Shown here piece by piece: positions 52,919 through 62,161 of a DNA stretch of 64,000 nt (the stretch's first letter is position 1; each line of letters begins with the position of its first letter). This stretch comes from Paenibacillus durus (GTDB lineage: Bacteria; Bacillota; Bacilli; Paenibacillales; Paenibacillaceae). Location: NCBI RefSeq assembly GCF_000756615.1, contig NZ_CP009288.1:5828001-5892000 (forward strand). The letters run 5' to 3'. The translations under genes and the position numbers were made by a program. The notes beneath the pieces were generated by a model. The model did not search any database. It was not told where the DNA came from and worked only from the letters and a program-made list of their open reading frames with translations.

Positions 52919-53608
52919 ATGCACAGAATTAAACGGGTTCAGGCGGGCGAGATTCAGGATTACACTTATATTGTAAAGAAGTACCAGCATCAGATTTTCG
53001 TGTACTGTTGGCGGCTGCTGGGCAACGAACAGGAGGCGGAAGACGCCGTTCAAGACATTTTGGTCAAGGCATTTGAGAAAATCAATATGTACAAGCCGAC
53101 TGTCAGTTTCTCCTCCTGGCTCTACAAAATGGCTTATCATCACTGCCTGAACTTGATCCACCGAAAGAAATTGCAACAAAAATTTAAGGTCGGTCTATTC
53201 ACCCAAAACATGACCACTGACAGCGCTGCACAGGTTATTGAGAGCCAGCTTTTCAGTGAAAAGCTGTTTATGAAGAAGCTGAACTGGAAGAAAGCGGACT
53301 TCACTTTAGCCCGGTATGCGAAAGGGAAGGACTATGTTAATATTTCCGTCGGAAGAGTCAACCCGGATTCCAAGCTGACTGTCATCCAGAATGATCAGGA
53401 TTCGGCTGAAAAGCTGACAATTAAAGGAACCGAAGCATTTTACATCAAGTCGGGTAAAACAAACCAGCCAACAAATACACGCAAAAACTGGCTTGGATGG
53501 AAAGATGACAACAATCATTTACTCTACGAAATTAATGATAACAAGGATAGTAAGCTGTCCAAGCAGGACCTGGTGAAAATTGCGGAGGATGTCCTTACAG
53601 CCCATTGA
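52919..53608 (+). pseudogene. ECF sigma region 2 fused to an anti-sigma-like C-terminal domain
   Basis: 229 residues from ATG 52919, 11 bases after GAGGGGG. Residues 1-100 are sigma-70 region 2 of ECF type (VYCWRLLGNEQEAEDAVQDILVKAFE, FSSWLYKMAYHHCLNLIHR). The chain then jumps, near residue 115, to a DUF4367-like domain (NISVGRVNPDSKLTVI through the LSKQDLVKIAEDVL helix) normally at the extracellular end of an anti-sigma membrane protein. Region 4 and the anti-sigma transmembrane part are missing. An in-frame deletion between adjacent sigma and anti-sigma genes is the simplest cause. Confidence 0.7.
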
Positions 53609-53630
53609 TTCACCCCACAGTCTCAAAAAA

Positions 53631-53669
53631 GAACACTTGGGTCCGCCTAAATGACGAATCCAAGTGTTC
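53631..53669 (-). terminator. Terminator after dpaA
   Basis: GAACACTTGG/CCAAGTGTTC perfect stem; on the minus strand it is followed by six Ts. It is shared as a convergent terminator with the fused sigma gene. Confidence 0.8.
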
Positions 53670-53690
53670 ATCCGCCAATATTACTTTGTA

Positions 53691-54572
53691 TTACGAATAG
53701 TCACTGATCAACAATTGACTTATGGCATCGGCCATAATACAGCCTGCTGTCCTTGGGGCTACAATTCCTGGCAGTCCTGGGGCGAGAATGGCCTTAATAC
53801 CGTATTTCTCAGCGAAAAGGAAATCTGTTCCTCCCGGTTTTGAAGCTAAATCGATTATGAGTGTAGAACGTTCTATATTAGATATAATATTCTTTGTCAC
53901 TACCAAAGCCGGGATGGTATTGAACAAAATGTCAGCATCCTGAACGTGGTTGTGCAGTTCTTCTATGTAAAATGGGGTCAGCCCCATTTCCCATGCACGC
54001 GCAAAAAGGTCAGGTTCACGAACCCCTACCTTCACCTTTGCTCCAAGTCCTTTTAATGTTCTAGCCAATGTCAACCCAACCCGTCCAAGCCCAAGTACAA
54101 CATTAATAGAGCCGTGAATTGTGAAATCCGTATTTTGAATGGCCATCATAATGGCGCCTTCCGCTGTAGGGATCGAATTGAAAATGGCAACATCATCTCT
54201 AGCAAACAATTCAACCAACTTGATCTTGTACATTTCGCAGGAGTTCTTTAAATATGCATTGGCCGCCCCCGAAATAATCATTCCATCATTAGGGATAGAT
54301 TCAAACACATCAGCCGTTAATTTCAATTCATCCGTTGAAAAGGTGGATGCTATCCCCCCATTCACATCCGTTCCACTTGCAGGCAGAATCACTATCCGTG
54401 ATTGTTTAAACCATTCTGTAGACATCTTTACTTTTTCGACGCCAGGGAATGATTCATTCATATTTTCAAAACCAATTATCTTTACAGTTGCATTTAAATC
54501 AGATAATTTCTTAATCACTTCAAGCTGCCGGTTATCTCCGCCAACAATGAGAATTTGAGTACCCGTAAGCAT
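53691..54572 (-). CDS. dpaA: Dipicolinate synthase subunit A (SpoVFA/DpaA)
   Basis: 293 residues from ATG 54572, behind AGAAGGA. It has the SpoVFA N-terminal domain (ILIVGGDNRQLEVIKKL), the central SIPTAEGAIMMAIQNTDFTI, the Rossmann loop VLGLGRVGLTLARTLK and the ending APGLPGIVAPRTAG. Subunit A reduces or dehydrates the dihydrodipicolinate-derived intermediate with subunit B to make dipicolinic acid for spores. No dpaB follows or precedes it, so B must be elsewhere or this is a secondary copy. It follows the histidine kinase by 39 bases. Confidence 0.85.
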   Translation of the reverse strand: MLTGTQILIVGGDNRQLEVIKKLSDLNATVKIIGFENMNESFPGVEKVKMSTEWFKQSRIVILPASGTDVNGGIASTFSTDELKLTADVFESIPNDGMIISGAANAYLKNSCEMYKIKLVELFARDDVAIFNSIPTAEGAIMMAIQNTDFTIHGSINVVLGLGRVGLTLARTLKGLGAKVKVGVREPDLFARAWEMGLTPFYIEELHNHVQDADILFNTIPALVVTKNIISNIERSTLIIDLASKPGGTDFLFAEKYGIKAILAPGLPGIVAPRTAGCIMADAISQLLISDYS

Positions 54573-54611
54573 GGCTATTGTCCTTCTTTCCAATTTTTCG
54601 TGACAATTCAT

Positions 54612-55508
54612 TCATAGCGGAAGTTCAACTCTTATTTCGAGGAACCCGTCTTGTATGGATGCACTTGTGCTGCCGCTCATCTGTTCCGCCAATAGCCTAA
54701 CGATAGACAAGCCCAACCCTGTACTATTACTTCTTGCTTTATCGCCAGTATAGAAACGATCAAACAGCCGCTTCACATCTATTACGGAAGGATTGTTCAC
54801 AGGATTTTTAAACGATAGGACGGCTTTGTCTGCAGCCAGCACACGTACTTCTATATCTCCATTTGAGTGCTGAACACAATTACGAATTAGATTTTGGATA
54901 ATCCTCGTGACCATTTCTTTATCGGCAAGGACAAATATAGGCGGTGTTTCCTCAAATTGTACAGCCAGGTTGTTCTGTTCCAATGTGGGAACTGATGCCG
55001 CCAGGCATTCTGCCACAAGATTTGTAAGGTTAATTCGTTCGATATGAGGTTCTGGTTCCGTGTTTAGGAGATAGGAATACTCAAAAAAGTGTTCGATCAA
55101 CCGCCCCAATTCATCAGCATGTTTTTGGGCAATGTGAAGCTTCTTTTGCTGATCGCCCGATAAATCACCATTTTCCATAAGCTGTTGATAACCTTTTATA
55201 GCCGTAAGCGGTGTCCGTAAGTCATGGGAAATATTTGCGATTAGTTCCTTAAAGTTCTTCTCCTCACGAATGCTTTTAAGACGGAGGGTTTCCTCCGCCT
55301 TTAGGCTTTTGTTGATATTGATAGCCAAAGTATTAAGCTCCCTGCTCAGGAGTTCCAAACGGATAGGTTGACGTGTATGTTCAGTCAGCCGTTTGTCCAA
55401 CTGCCGGTTAATGTTACGCAACTGCCGCTGAAGAAATACGATATATAAGGCGAGCAAAAGAATAAGAACGATCAAAGTGCCCGCCACAATTGTCAACGCG
55501 TCCACCAA
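54612..55508 (-). CDS. Sensor histidine kinase of a peptide-sensing cassette
   Basis: 298 residues: one or two N-terminal helices (VAGTLIVLILLLALYIVFL), coiled coil, HisKA with ISHDLRTPLTAIKGYQQL, HATPase with NLIRNCVQHS and GLGLSIVRLL. The very short extracellular part is typical of kinases that sense through an ABC transporter. It is the last gene of the response regulator-ATPase-permease-kinase cassette and lies 8 bases after the permease. Confidence 0.9.
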   Translation of the reverse strand: MVDALTIVAGTLIVLILLLALYIVFLQRQLRNINRQLDKRLTEHTRQPIRLELLSRELNTLAININKSLKAEETLRLKSIREEKNFKELIANISHDLRTPLTAIKGYQQLMENGDLSGDQQKKLHIAQKHADELGRLIEHFFEYSYLLNTEPEPHIERINLTNLVAECLAASVPTLEQNNLAVQFEETPPIFVLADKEMVTRIIQNLIRNCVQHSNGDIEVRVLAADKAVLSFKNPVNNPSVIDVKRLFDRFYTGDKARSNSTGLGLSIVRLLAEQMSGSTSASIQDGFLEIRVELPL

Positions 55509-55516
55509 CCTTTCAG

Positions 55517-56314
55517 CTACTTAATTTCCGTTGTTCTGAATGCGCTGTATGTGACAGCAAGCATTACAATCATAAATATCAAACTAACAGCGATTGCCCT
55601 GACCATGTCCCCCGTTCCCGTATCCAGTGTCACATAAGCGTAGTTCCCTCCATAAGGCGTAGAGGAGAAAATACGATCAAACACCGGAGAACTATCGCTT
55701 AATCTCATTAACTGCGCACAAATAAATGAAAATCCATAATAAATAGCAACCACGAAGATGGGCTTTTTAAGCAGGAAGGCAAGGGGGACACAGATACTCA
55801 ATTGCGCCACATACACGATCATCAAGGTCAATATAACAGCGAATAATTTCCATGTTTCTGATGCAGACAAAGCTGTACCATCCTCTGATGTCAGGACATG
55901 CAGGAAGCCCACGGCTACGGAGCCCATACTGAACTCGGAGCCTGTGCTAAGAGCAATACCCGTTATGATGGCGTAAGGGAGCAGGATGAATGCCAAGGCA
56001 AAACCCAATACGGTTGCCTTACTAAGAATGACAGTACCCCTGCTGTAGCCATTTGCAATCGCATCATGGATGGTTTTATTATCGAAATCACTACAGATAC
56101 ACATGCCTGCAATAACACCGCCGAGAATGCTTATCATGTTTATATCTGAGAACATGAACCCGATTCCTGTCATGCTGGCTTCAATCTTACCCTGTGGTAT
56201 AAGATAGGCCATCACGGCCATGGCTACCGCACTTGCAGTTGTGATTCCCAATAGAATCTTAATTGACTTTGATTTGTACAATTTAAATAAATCCGCCTGA
56301 ACCAAATTAAGCAT
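55517..56314 (-). CDS. ABC-2 type permease
   Basis: 265 residues with about six membrane helices, a first helix after KLYKSKSIKILLGI, and ICSDFDNKTIHDAIANGYSRG, typical of bacitracin/lantibiotic-immunity-type permeases. ATG 56314 lies within the end of the ATPase gene. It forms an efflux or immunity transporter with that ATPase. Confidence 0.85.
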   Translation of the reverse strand: MLNLVQADLFKLYKSKSIKILLGITTASAVAMAVMAYLIPQGKIEASMTGIGFMFSDINMISILGGVIAGMCICSDFDNKTIHDAIANGYSRGTVILSKATVLGFALAFILLPYAIITGIALSTGSEFSMGSVAVGFLHVLTSEDGTALSASETWKLFAVILTLMIVYVAQLSICVPLAFLLKKPIFVVAIYYGFSFICAQLMRLSDSSPVFDRIFSSTPYGGNYAYVTLDTGTGDMVRAIAVSLIFMIVMLAVTYSAFRTTEIK

Positions 56315-57230
56315 CTTGATCACCACCTATAACAGAAATAAAGTAGTTTTCAAGCGTATCTCCCTCGATAGAAAATTTCGTAACGATAATCCCGTTCTCA
56401 TAGATAACCTTTGCCACTAAATCCTTTTTATCTAAATAATCGTATAGTTTAACCGTCTTATCCGGCATGACCTTGAAATTAGCGGTATTCAGCTGCATCT
56501 CCAATACGCTCGTCAACTTTTCCGGCTGGTCGCAGCTAATATAGATGTAATGCTTGCAGTTTTCTTCAAGCTGCTCAAGGGTGAGGGTTTGCTTGATCTC
56601 GCCTTTATGGATAATAATATAATTCGTTACAGTCTGATATAGCTCCGGCAAATTATGACTCGAAATTAAAATAGCCATTTGCCGTTCTTCGCACAACTTC
56701 TTCAGTAGATTGCGAATTTCAACGACGCCTAATGGGTCAAGTCCATTGATTGGCTCGTCCAAGATCAGTAACTCAGGGCTGCCAAGCATGGCGATCGCAA
56801 TACCTAACCGCTGCTTCATGCCTAGTGAAAAGTTTTTTGCATGCTTATTTCCTGTGTCAGCCAGTCCGACTAGTTCTAACAGTTCATCCTCAATCTCCTT
56901 GTTGGGGACACCACGCATCATTCTGTGAAGCTTGAGATTTTCTTTCGCAGTCATATTGGGGACAAATCCAGGATTCTCGATCATGCAGCCCAGCCGCTTC
57001 CGCTCATTCTGCAATGCGCGCTCACCACTATGACCAAACAGTTCAATGCTGCCCGCCGTGGGAAAAGAAAGCCCGGCCAGAAGGCGCATTAGTGTTGTTT
57101 TTCCTGCGCCGTTCTGCCCGATTAAACCGTATATTTTACCGGATTCCATTGTAATCGACACATCACGAAGCGCAAGAACACCGTGGTAGCTTTTCGTAAG
57201 GCTGTTTGTTTTCACAACATATTGCTTCAT
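56307..57230 (-). CDS. ABC transporter ATP-binding protein (peptide-resistance type)
   Basis: 307 residues: Walker A GQNGAGKTT, signature FSLGMKQRLGIAIA, Walker B LLILDEPINGLD, switch His SSHNL, and a C-terminal extension ending ENYFISVIGG. This is the BcrA/lantibiotic-resistance group. ATG 57230 is behind AGGTG. It pairs with the ABC-2 permease. Confidence 0.9.
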   Translation of the reverse strand: MKQYVVKTNSLTKSYHGVLALRDVSITMESGKIYGLIGQNGAGKTTLMRLLAGLSFPTAGSIELFGHSGERALQNERKRLGCMIENPGFVPNMTAKENLKLHRMMRGVPNKEIEDELLELVGLADTGNKHAKNFSLGMKQRLGIAIAMLGSPELLILDEPINGLDPLGVVEIRNLLKKLCEERQMAILISSHNLPELYQTVTNYIIIHKGEIKQTLTLEQLEENCKHYIYISCDQPEKLTSVLEMQLNTANFKVMPDKTVKLYDYLDKKDLVAKVIYENGIIVTKFSIEGDTLENYFISVIGGDQDA

Positions 57231-57322
57231 TTTGCTCACCTGTCCTTTCTGACTTCAGGTTAATTTCCATTGGTTTAGAAAAGGTTAAGTGCAGCAAAAG
57301 AATAGTCAAGAAACAGATCATT

Positions 57323-58003
57323 TCATTCTTTGTATAGACGATAACCGAGGCCCCATACCGTTTCGATATATTCTTCATTCGGATTTGCTTTCTTTAGCTT
57401 ATTACGCAGATTGCTGATATGAGTCTTGACCGCATTATCATCACCGAGGTATTCGTCTCTCCAGACCGATTCATAAAGATTCGATTTGGTAAAAACCTTG
57501 CCGCCATGCTTGAGCAGCAGCTCCAATATCATATATTCCTTTGCCGTCAGCTCCATTTCAATGTCGCCCGCAGTAACGCGCTTTGTATTGTCGTCGAGCG
57601 CCAAATCCTTATACTGAAAAACCTTGCTTCCTTGTATTTGCTTATGAGAACGCCGCAGATTGGATTCTACTCGTGCCACAACTTCGCCCAGATCAAAGGG
57701 CTTTGTGATATAGTCATCCGCGCCCAGCTTCAAAAGATCAATTTTCGTGCCAACCATATCCTTTGCGGAAATGACAATAACAGGGGTTTCAGAAAACTTC
57801 CGCATCTCTTTAAGTATTTCATCCCCGCTTTTATAGGGAAGCATAATGTCAAGTAATATCAAATCATAGGAGTTGTTTTGGATTTCCTTTATTCCATCAA
57901 CGCCGGTAAAAGATGATTTCACTCTATATCCTGCATAGGTCAATGCTTCTGCCAGCATTAGATTGACATCTTCTTGATCTTCAATAATCAGAATAGTCAT
58001 CAT
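57323..58003 (-). CDS. OmpR/PhoB-family response regulator
   Basis: 226 residues: LIIEDQEDVNLML acidic pocket, phospho-acceptor Asp in LILLDIMLPYKSGDEIL, Lys in DYITKPFDLGEV, then a winged helix with NAVKTHISNLRNKLKK and GLGYRLYKE. ATG 58003 is behind AGGTGG. First gene of the cassette; it controls the ABC genes in response to the kinase. Confidence 0.92.
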   Translation of the reverse strand: MMTILIIEDQEDVNLMLAEALTYAGYRVKSSFTGVDGIKEIQNNSYDLILLDIMLPYKSGDEILKEMRKFSETPVIVISAKDMVGTKIDLLKLGADDYITKPFDLGEVVARVESNLRRSHKQIQGSKVFQYKDLALDDNTKRVTAGDIEMELTAKEYMILELLLKHGGKVFTKSNLYESVWRDEYLGDDNAVKTHISNLRNKLKKANPNEEYIETVWGLGYRLYKE

Positions 58004-58124
58004 TAAAAACCACCTGATTCCTTTCTGTTTTTCGGTTTCCTTTACAAAATCACCTTTTTTCATAGTATAACTAGAATGTATAAACAGTAAATAACTAATC
58101 ATATGAGGCTAGGAGAGAAATGCG

Positions 58125-58256
58125 ATGAGCCAGCAGAAGAGAATTCTCATTCCTTTGCCGTCACATGATTTTGATACCACTGAAGTCGTGGTGCCTTGGC
58201 ATCGATGCAAGGAGGCGGGGATGCAAATCGTCTTTGCCACGCCGGATCAAAACTAA
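58125..58256 (+). pseudogene. 43-codon N-terminal remnant of a DJ-1/PfpI protein
   Basis: ATG 58125 behind AGGAGAGA begins MSQQKRILIPLPSHDFDTTE and continues to IVFATPDQN before TAA. This matches the first strand and helix of a larger DJ-1/PfpI protein but has no nucleophile elbow or rest of the domain. A deletion probably removed the 3' part. Confidence 0.7.
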
Positions 58257-58337
58257 AGGGCACCCTTGTCGGATGCCCTGCGATCTGGGAAAGGAGTCCG
58301 AGAAAGCGAGTAGTAATGCACTCTATTCCTTAGCTCC

Positions 58338-58778
58338 CTAGATTCTATAGTCGTCGCTTCTCCACTTCTGGATCGATTTTTTAATCGCATCAGGTGACAG
58401 CTGATCTGCCGCCGCCTTCTTGCAAAGTGCAGGAAATTCCTCATCGGAGGCGAAGCGCAAAGCTACGATTTGTTTTACACTAAGCCTCGGGTCCGGCAGC
58501 TGTTGAGTCAAGACATAGTGCCGGAGATTCTCTTCGGCTCGTATCGCCCGGTCCTGTGCTTTTAAAGGATAAGAACGAACGATTAGAAAAATAACGATAA
58601 ACATGATAGAAATGATTAGAAAAAGGACTGCAGGAAACACCTGATTCCCCGCTATTAATGATCTCACCAGTTCAACTACAGCAGAGATAAACAATCCTGC
58701 GGTCAAAAGGGTAAGCAAAATGTGAAAAAGAGGATGTATCCTGCTATGATTGCTATAGTTTTGAGATTGCTGACTCAT
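58338..58778 (-). CDS. DUF6526-like small membrane protein
   Basis: 146 residues with two membrane helices (about 18-38 and 47-67) and a soluble C-terminal helical region with RAIRAEENLRHYVLT and KSIQKWRSDDYRI. The N-terminal MSQQSQNYSNH resembles this uncharacterised family. GGGGGAG precedes the ATG. Function unknown. Confidence 0.7.
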   Translation of the reverse strand: MSQQSQNYSNHSRIHPLFHILLTLLTAGLFISAVVELVRSLIAGNQVFPAVLFLIISIMFIVIFLIVRSYPLKAQDRAIRAEENLRHYVLTQQLPDPRLSVKQIVALRFASDEEFPALCKKAAADQLSPDAIKKSIQKWRSDDYRI

Positions 58779-58808
58779 TTTTCTCCCCCATTGTATGGTT
58801 TATCGGCG

Positions 58809-59150
58809 TTATGCCTTTTTTACAAATTCAGATTTCAAACTCATAGCTCCAAACCCGTCAATTTTGCAATCAATATCATGATCCCCATCAACTAAACGTA
58901 TATTTTTCACTTTTGTACCTACTTTTAGGACGGATGAACTTCCTTTTACTTTAAGGTCTTTGATTATGGTCACTGTGTCACCATCGCTTAAGATATTCCC
59001 GTTCGCATCTTTGATAATCTTCTGATCTTGAGCAGTCTCGGGCTCCAATAAAGTCCACTCATGAGCACATTCCGGGCAAACATAAAGACTTCGATCTTCA
59101 TACGTATATTCGGAATTACATTTTGGACAATTGGGCAAATTAGACAACAT
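58809..59150 (-). CDS. YjdM/PhnA-type zinc ribbon protein
   Basis: 113 residues: N-terminal zinc ribbon CPKCNSEYTYEDRSLYVCPEC and the PhnA C-terminal domain ending DCKIDGFGAMSLKSEFVKKA. Named in alkylphosphonate utilisation, but this family is present in many genomes without phn genes and its biochemistry is not settled. ATG behind GGAGGAATG. Confidence 0.85.
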   Translation of the reverse strand: MLSNLPNCPKCNSEYTYEDRSLYVCPECAHEWTLLEPETAQDQKIIKDANGNILSDGDTVTIIKDLKVKGSSSVLKVGTKVKNIRLVDGDHDIDCKIDGFGAMSLKSEFVKKA

Positions 59151-59229
59151 TTCATTCCTCCATTCGTTATATACATATACATACTAACATATCATAACGA
59201 ACTTGCAGCAATAAACTTACACTTCCCCA

Positions 59230-60078
59230 TCAAACTCTGACTTGAGAAAACCGGTCCAGCTTCTCCATCGTGCCGGTATTGGCTTGCGGGGTGAACACCG
59301 TCATGATCATGCTGTGATCCTCGGCCAGCGAAAAACTGCTGTAATCCATACTCAGCACGCCCAGCCTTGGATGATACAGTTCTTTTCTCCCTTCGGGGCT
59401 ACGGATCACTTCATGCTGCGGCCACCACATTTCAAATTCCTTACTTGATTTCAATAGCTGCTCCACCAAATCGTTGTACCAAGGATCGTCCGGGAACTTT
59501 CCATAGAAGCTCCTGAATTGAGCCAATTGCCCCTTCGCAATACTCTCCCAATCAACGAACAGCTGCCGGTACTCTTCCATCATGAACATCCGCCAAACGA
59601 CATTACGCTCTCTATCATTCATGTCGTCCCTGTATCCAAACACCTCGGCGGCTATCCGGTTCCACGCCACAATATTCCACCGTCTCCCGACAATATAGGC
59701 CGGAAATCGATGCAGTTCGTCAAGAATTAACCTGAGTGCCGGAGAGATCATCTCGCTGCTGCCTGCGTGCGATTCCGGATCGCCAGGAAGCCATTGACCG
59801 GCTAAGGCAAATAGATAGCTTCGCTCGTCCTTATCCAGCTTGAGCGTTCGGGACAGGCTCTCCAAGACCTGCTCGGATACGCGAATTTCACGTCCCTGCT
59901 CCAAGCTTGTATACCATGTCAAGGAAATCCCCGATAATGCCGCGACCTCTTCCCTGCGCAGACCGGGAGTGCGCCGACGCGTCGAATCACTTCGGAGTCC
60001 GGCCTCCTGAGGTGACAGCCGCTTTCGCCTTGTCTGTAAAAAATCTGCAAGCTCCTTGCGTCTGATCGAATCTTTCAT
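59230..60078 (-). CDS. XRE-family regulator with MmyB-like ligand-binding domain
   Basis: 282 residues: helix-turn-helix RRTPGLRREEVAALSGISLTWY near the N-terminus, then the MmyB-like domain with YIVGRRWNIVAWNRIAAEVFG and HPRLGVLSMDY. Such regulators bind fatty-acid-like ligands and commonly sit beside SDRs. TAGGAGG precedes the ATG. Divergent from two SDR genes, a common arrangement that suggests control of them. Confidence 0.86.
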   Translation of the reverse strand: MKDSIRRKELADFLQTRRKRLSPQEAGLRSDSTRRRTPGLRREEVAALSGISLTWYTSLEQGREIRVSEQVLESLSRTLKLDKDERSYLFALAGQWLPGDPESHAGSSEMISPALRLILDELHRFPAYIVGRRWNIVAWNRIAAEVFGYRDDMNDRERNVVWRMFMMEEYRQLFVDWESIAKGQLAQFRSFYGKFPDDPWYNDLVEQLLKSSKEFEMWWPQHEVIRSPEGRKELYHPRLGVLSMDYSSFSLAEDHSMIMTVFTPQANTGTMEKLDRFSQVRV

Positions 60079-60280
60079 ACAAATCCTCCTAATCCAAAAC
60101 GGGCAGCATTTATCCTACTATATTAACTGCTACCATCACGAGCGATACGAGAAACTGTCTTCTTCCTATTATACATTAAGTCCCATAATATGAGCTTATG
60201 CACACACGGCAGCTATAAGAAACCCCTTCCCCACAAGGCGAAAAGGCACAATTATGCTCACAGGAGGCGCAAATCCATCC

Positions 60281-61108
60281 ATGATCAATATTGAGGATAA
60301 AATCGTTTTGGTGACAGGCTCCACAGACGGAATCGGCAAACTAACCGCCACCCAGCTCGCGCAAGCAGGCGCTACCGTTCTACTGCACGGCAGAGATCGC
60401 GAAAAATGCGCCGCCGTCGCAAAAGAGATTACCAAACGGACAGGCAGCAGCAAGCTGCGGACCTATTTGGCTGATTTCTCCTCCCTCGCCGAGGTTCGGC
60501 GCATGGCGGAAGAGATCCGCAATCAAGAAAGCCGATTGGACATTCTGATCAATAATGCGGGAATCGGTTCGGGAAAGCTCTCGAATAAAAAAAGAGCGCT
60601 TAGCAAAGACGGCCACGAGCTTCGTTTTGCCGTCAATTACCTGGCGCCCGTCCTATTAACTCAGCTTCTGCTTCCCGCTGTACGGGCAGCCGCACCTGCG
60701 CGTATCGTCAACGTTGCTTCCATCGGGCAGAAGCAGATTAATCTCAATAATGTCATGCTGGACCACGGCTACGATCCATTCGAAGCCTATAAGCAGAGTA
60801 AGCTCGCCTTAATCATGTATACTTTCGAGCTGGCCCAGCAGCTCAAGGCGGACCGCATTACTGTAAATTGCGTGCACCCGGGGTCTCTGCTCAATACAAA
60901 AATGGTACGCGAGAGCATTCCCTTCGGGTTCGGTAGCCCCAAATCGGGAGCGGATGTACTCTTCCATCTGGCTTGTGCAGCCGAGCTTGATCAAGTGACC
61001 GGGCAATACTTCGACAAGAAGCAGCCGGCCCAGGCAGACATTCAAGCCTACAACAGCGATTTCCGCCGCAAGCTATGGGCATACACCGAAAATTTGATCG
61101 CGCAATGA
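60281..61108 (+). CDS. Short-chain dehydrogenase
   Basis: 275 residues from ATG 60281, behind GGAGG: VTGSTDGIGKLTA cofactor loop, NNAG, catalytic Ser in NVASIGQ and the AYKQSK catalytic Tyr/Lys. The family includes retinol-dehydrogenase-like enzymes with varied substrates. ATG 60254 is an alternative start. Adjacent to a divergent XRE/MmyB regulator. Confidence 0.87.
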   Translation: MINIEDKIVLVTGSTDGIGKLTATQLAQAGATVLLHGRDREKCAAVAKEITKRTGSSKLRTYLADFSSLAEVRRMAEEIRNQESRLDILINNAGIGSGKLSNKKRALSKDGHELRFAVNYLAPVLLTQLLLPAVRAAAPARIVNVASIGQKQINLNNVMLDHGYDPFEAYKQSKLALIMYTFELAQQLKADRITVNCVHPGSLLNTKMVRESIPFGFGSPKSGADVLFHLACAAELDQVTGQYFDKKQPAQADIQAYNSDFRRKLWAYTENLIAQ

Positions 61109-61172
61109 TAACCGCGCCCGATCGTTCAACGTAACATTTTGCAACTTATAAATTCATTATTGGAGCGTGGTC

Positions 61173-62048
61173 ATGTTGGCACAAGGTAATGTTAAGGGAA
61201 CAATGTCGGTTTTTATTACAGGAGCGACTGGAGGAATTGGCTCCGCATGCGTCAAGCAGTTGGCTCAAATGGGAGTTCGCGTCTTCGCGGGAGTGCGCGA
61301 TACAAAGCGGGGCGAGCAGCTTCGGGCGTCAACTTCATCTGCGGTGATCCCAGTCCAAATCGACATCACAGATCAAGCATCCGTACAATTCGCTTTCGAG
61401 GAAGTGGCGAAGACTGTCGGAAACGATGGGCTGGCCGGACTGATCAATAATGCAGGCTGCATGGTGCAGGGCCCTTTGGAACTGCTCACTATGGAACAAA
61501 TCAAGCAGCAGTTTGAACTCAACGTTTTTGGACAAATTGCGGTAACCCAGGCATTCCTTCCCCTGCTGCGGAAAAATGGCGGGAGAGTCATCAACATCGG
61601 AGCCGTTACGGGAAAAACCTCACTGCCCTTCTTCGGCGCACTGTCCGCCTCCAAGCACGCGATGGAAGCTATTACCGACGCGCTCCGGGTTGAATTAAAG
61701 CCTTGGAACATTCACGTAGCCATGATTGAGCCGGGCGCTATCGAAACCGCTATTCACGAAAAAGCCCACGACTCTTCCGCCCGGTCACTAAAGGAGGTTA
61801 CGTCCGACCGACTTGCCTTGTACCGAGAGGCACTGACACAGTTCGAATCGGTTATCGCCAAGCAGCCTTTATCCCCTACCGAAGTGGTCGTGAACGCCAT
61901 CATTCACGCCCTAACGTCACCCAAACCCCGTACCCGTTACGCTGTGGGCAAAGGCGCACGCATGATCGTAGCCCTGGGCCGTTTCCCGGATAAGCTTCGG
62001 GATAACCTATTGATCAGCAATCTTGGGTTACGGAAGACTCATGGGTGA
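61173..62048 (+). CDS. SDR-family protein lacking catalytic Ser and Tyr
   Basis: 291 residues from ATG 61173, behind TGGAG. The fold is complete: ITGATGGIGSACVK loop, NNAG, EPGAIET. At the active site the Ser position reads Ala (NIGAVTG) and the Tyr reads Leu (GALSASKHA), while the Lys is kept; the 13-residue spacing confirms the alignment. It is therefore probably not a usual reductase and may be a binding protein or degenerate paralogue. It lies 64 bases after the intact SDR and may be co-transcribed. Confidence 0.8.
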   Translation: MLAQGNVKGTMSVFITGATGGIGSACVKQLAQMGVRVFAGVRDTKRGEQLRASTSSAVIPVQIDITDQASVQFAFEEVAKTVGNDGLAGLINNAGCMVQGPLELLTMEQIKQQFELNVFGQIAVTQAFLPLLRKNGGRVINIGAVTGKTSLPFFGALSASKHAMEAITDALRVELKPWNIHVAMIEPGAIETAIHEKAHDSSARSLKEVTSDRLALYREALTQFESVIAKQPLSPTEVVVNAIIHALTSPKPRTRYAVGKGARMIVALGRFPDKLRDNLLISNLGLRKTHG

Positions 62049-62119
62049 TAGCGGAAGGGGTAACAATCTTTACTGGGCGAAATTTCTTGTTCCTCAGCGA
62101 GGAATTCTGAATTTCAATA

Positions 62120-62149
62120 AAAATCCCTTCGAACCATCGAAGGGATTTT
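62120..62149. terminator. Bidirectional terminator
   Basis: Perfect 13-bp stem AAAATCCCTTCGA/TCGAAGGGATTTT with ACCA loop, between the converging SDR and surface protein genes. Confidence 0.88.
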
Positions 62150-62161
62150 TTCCAATACCTT

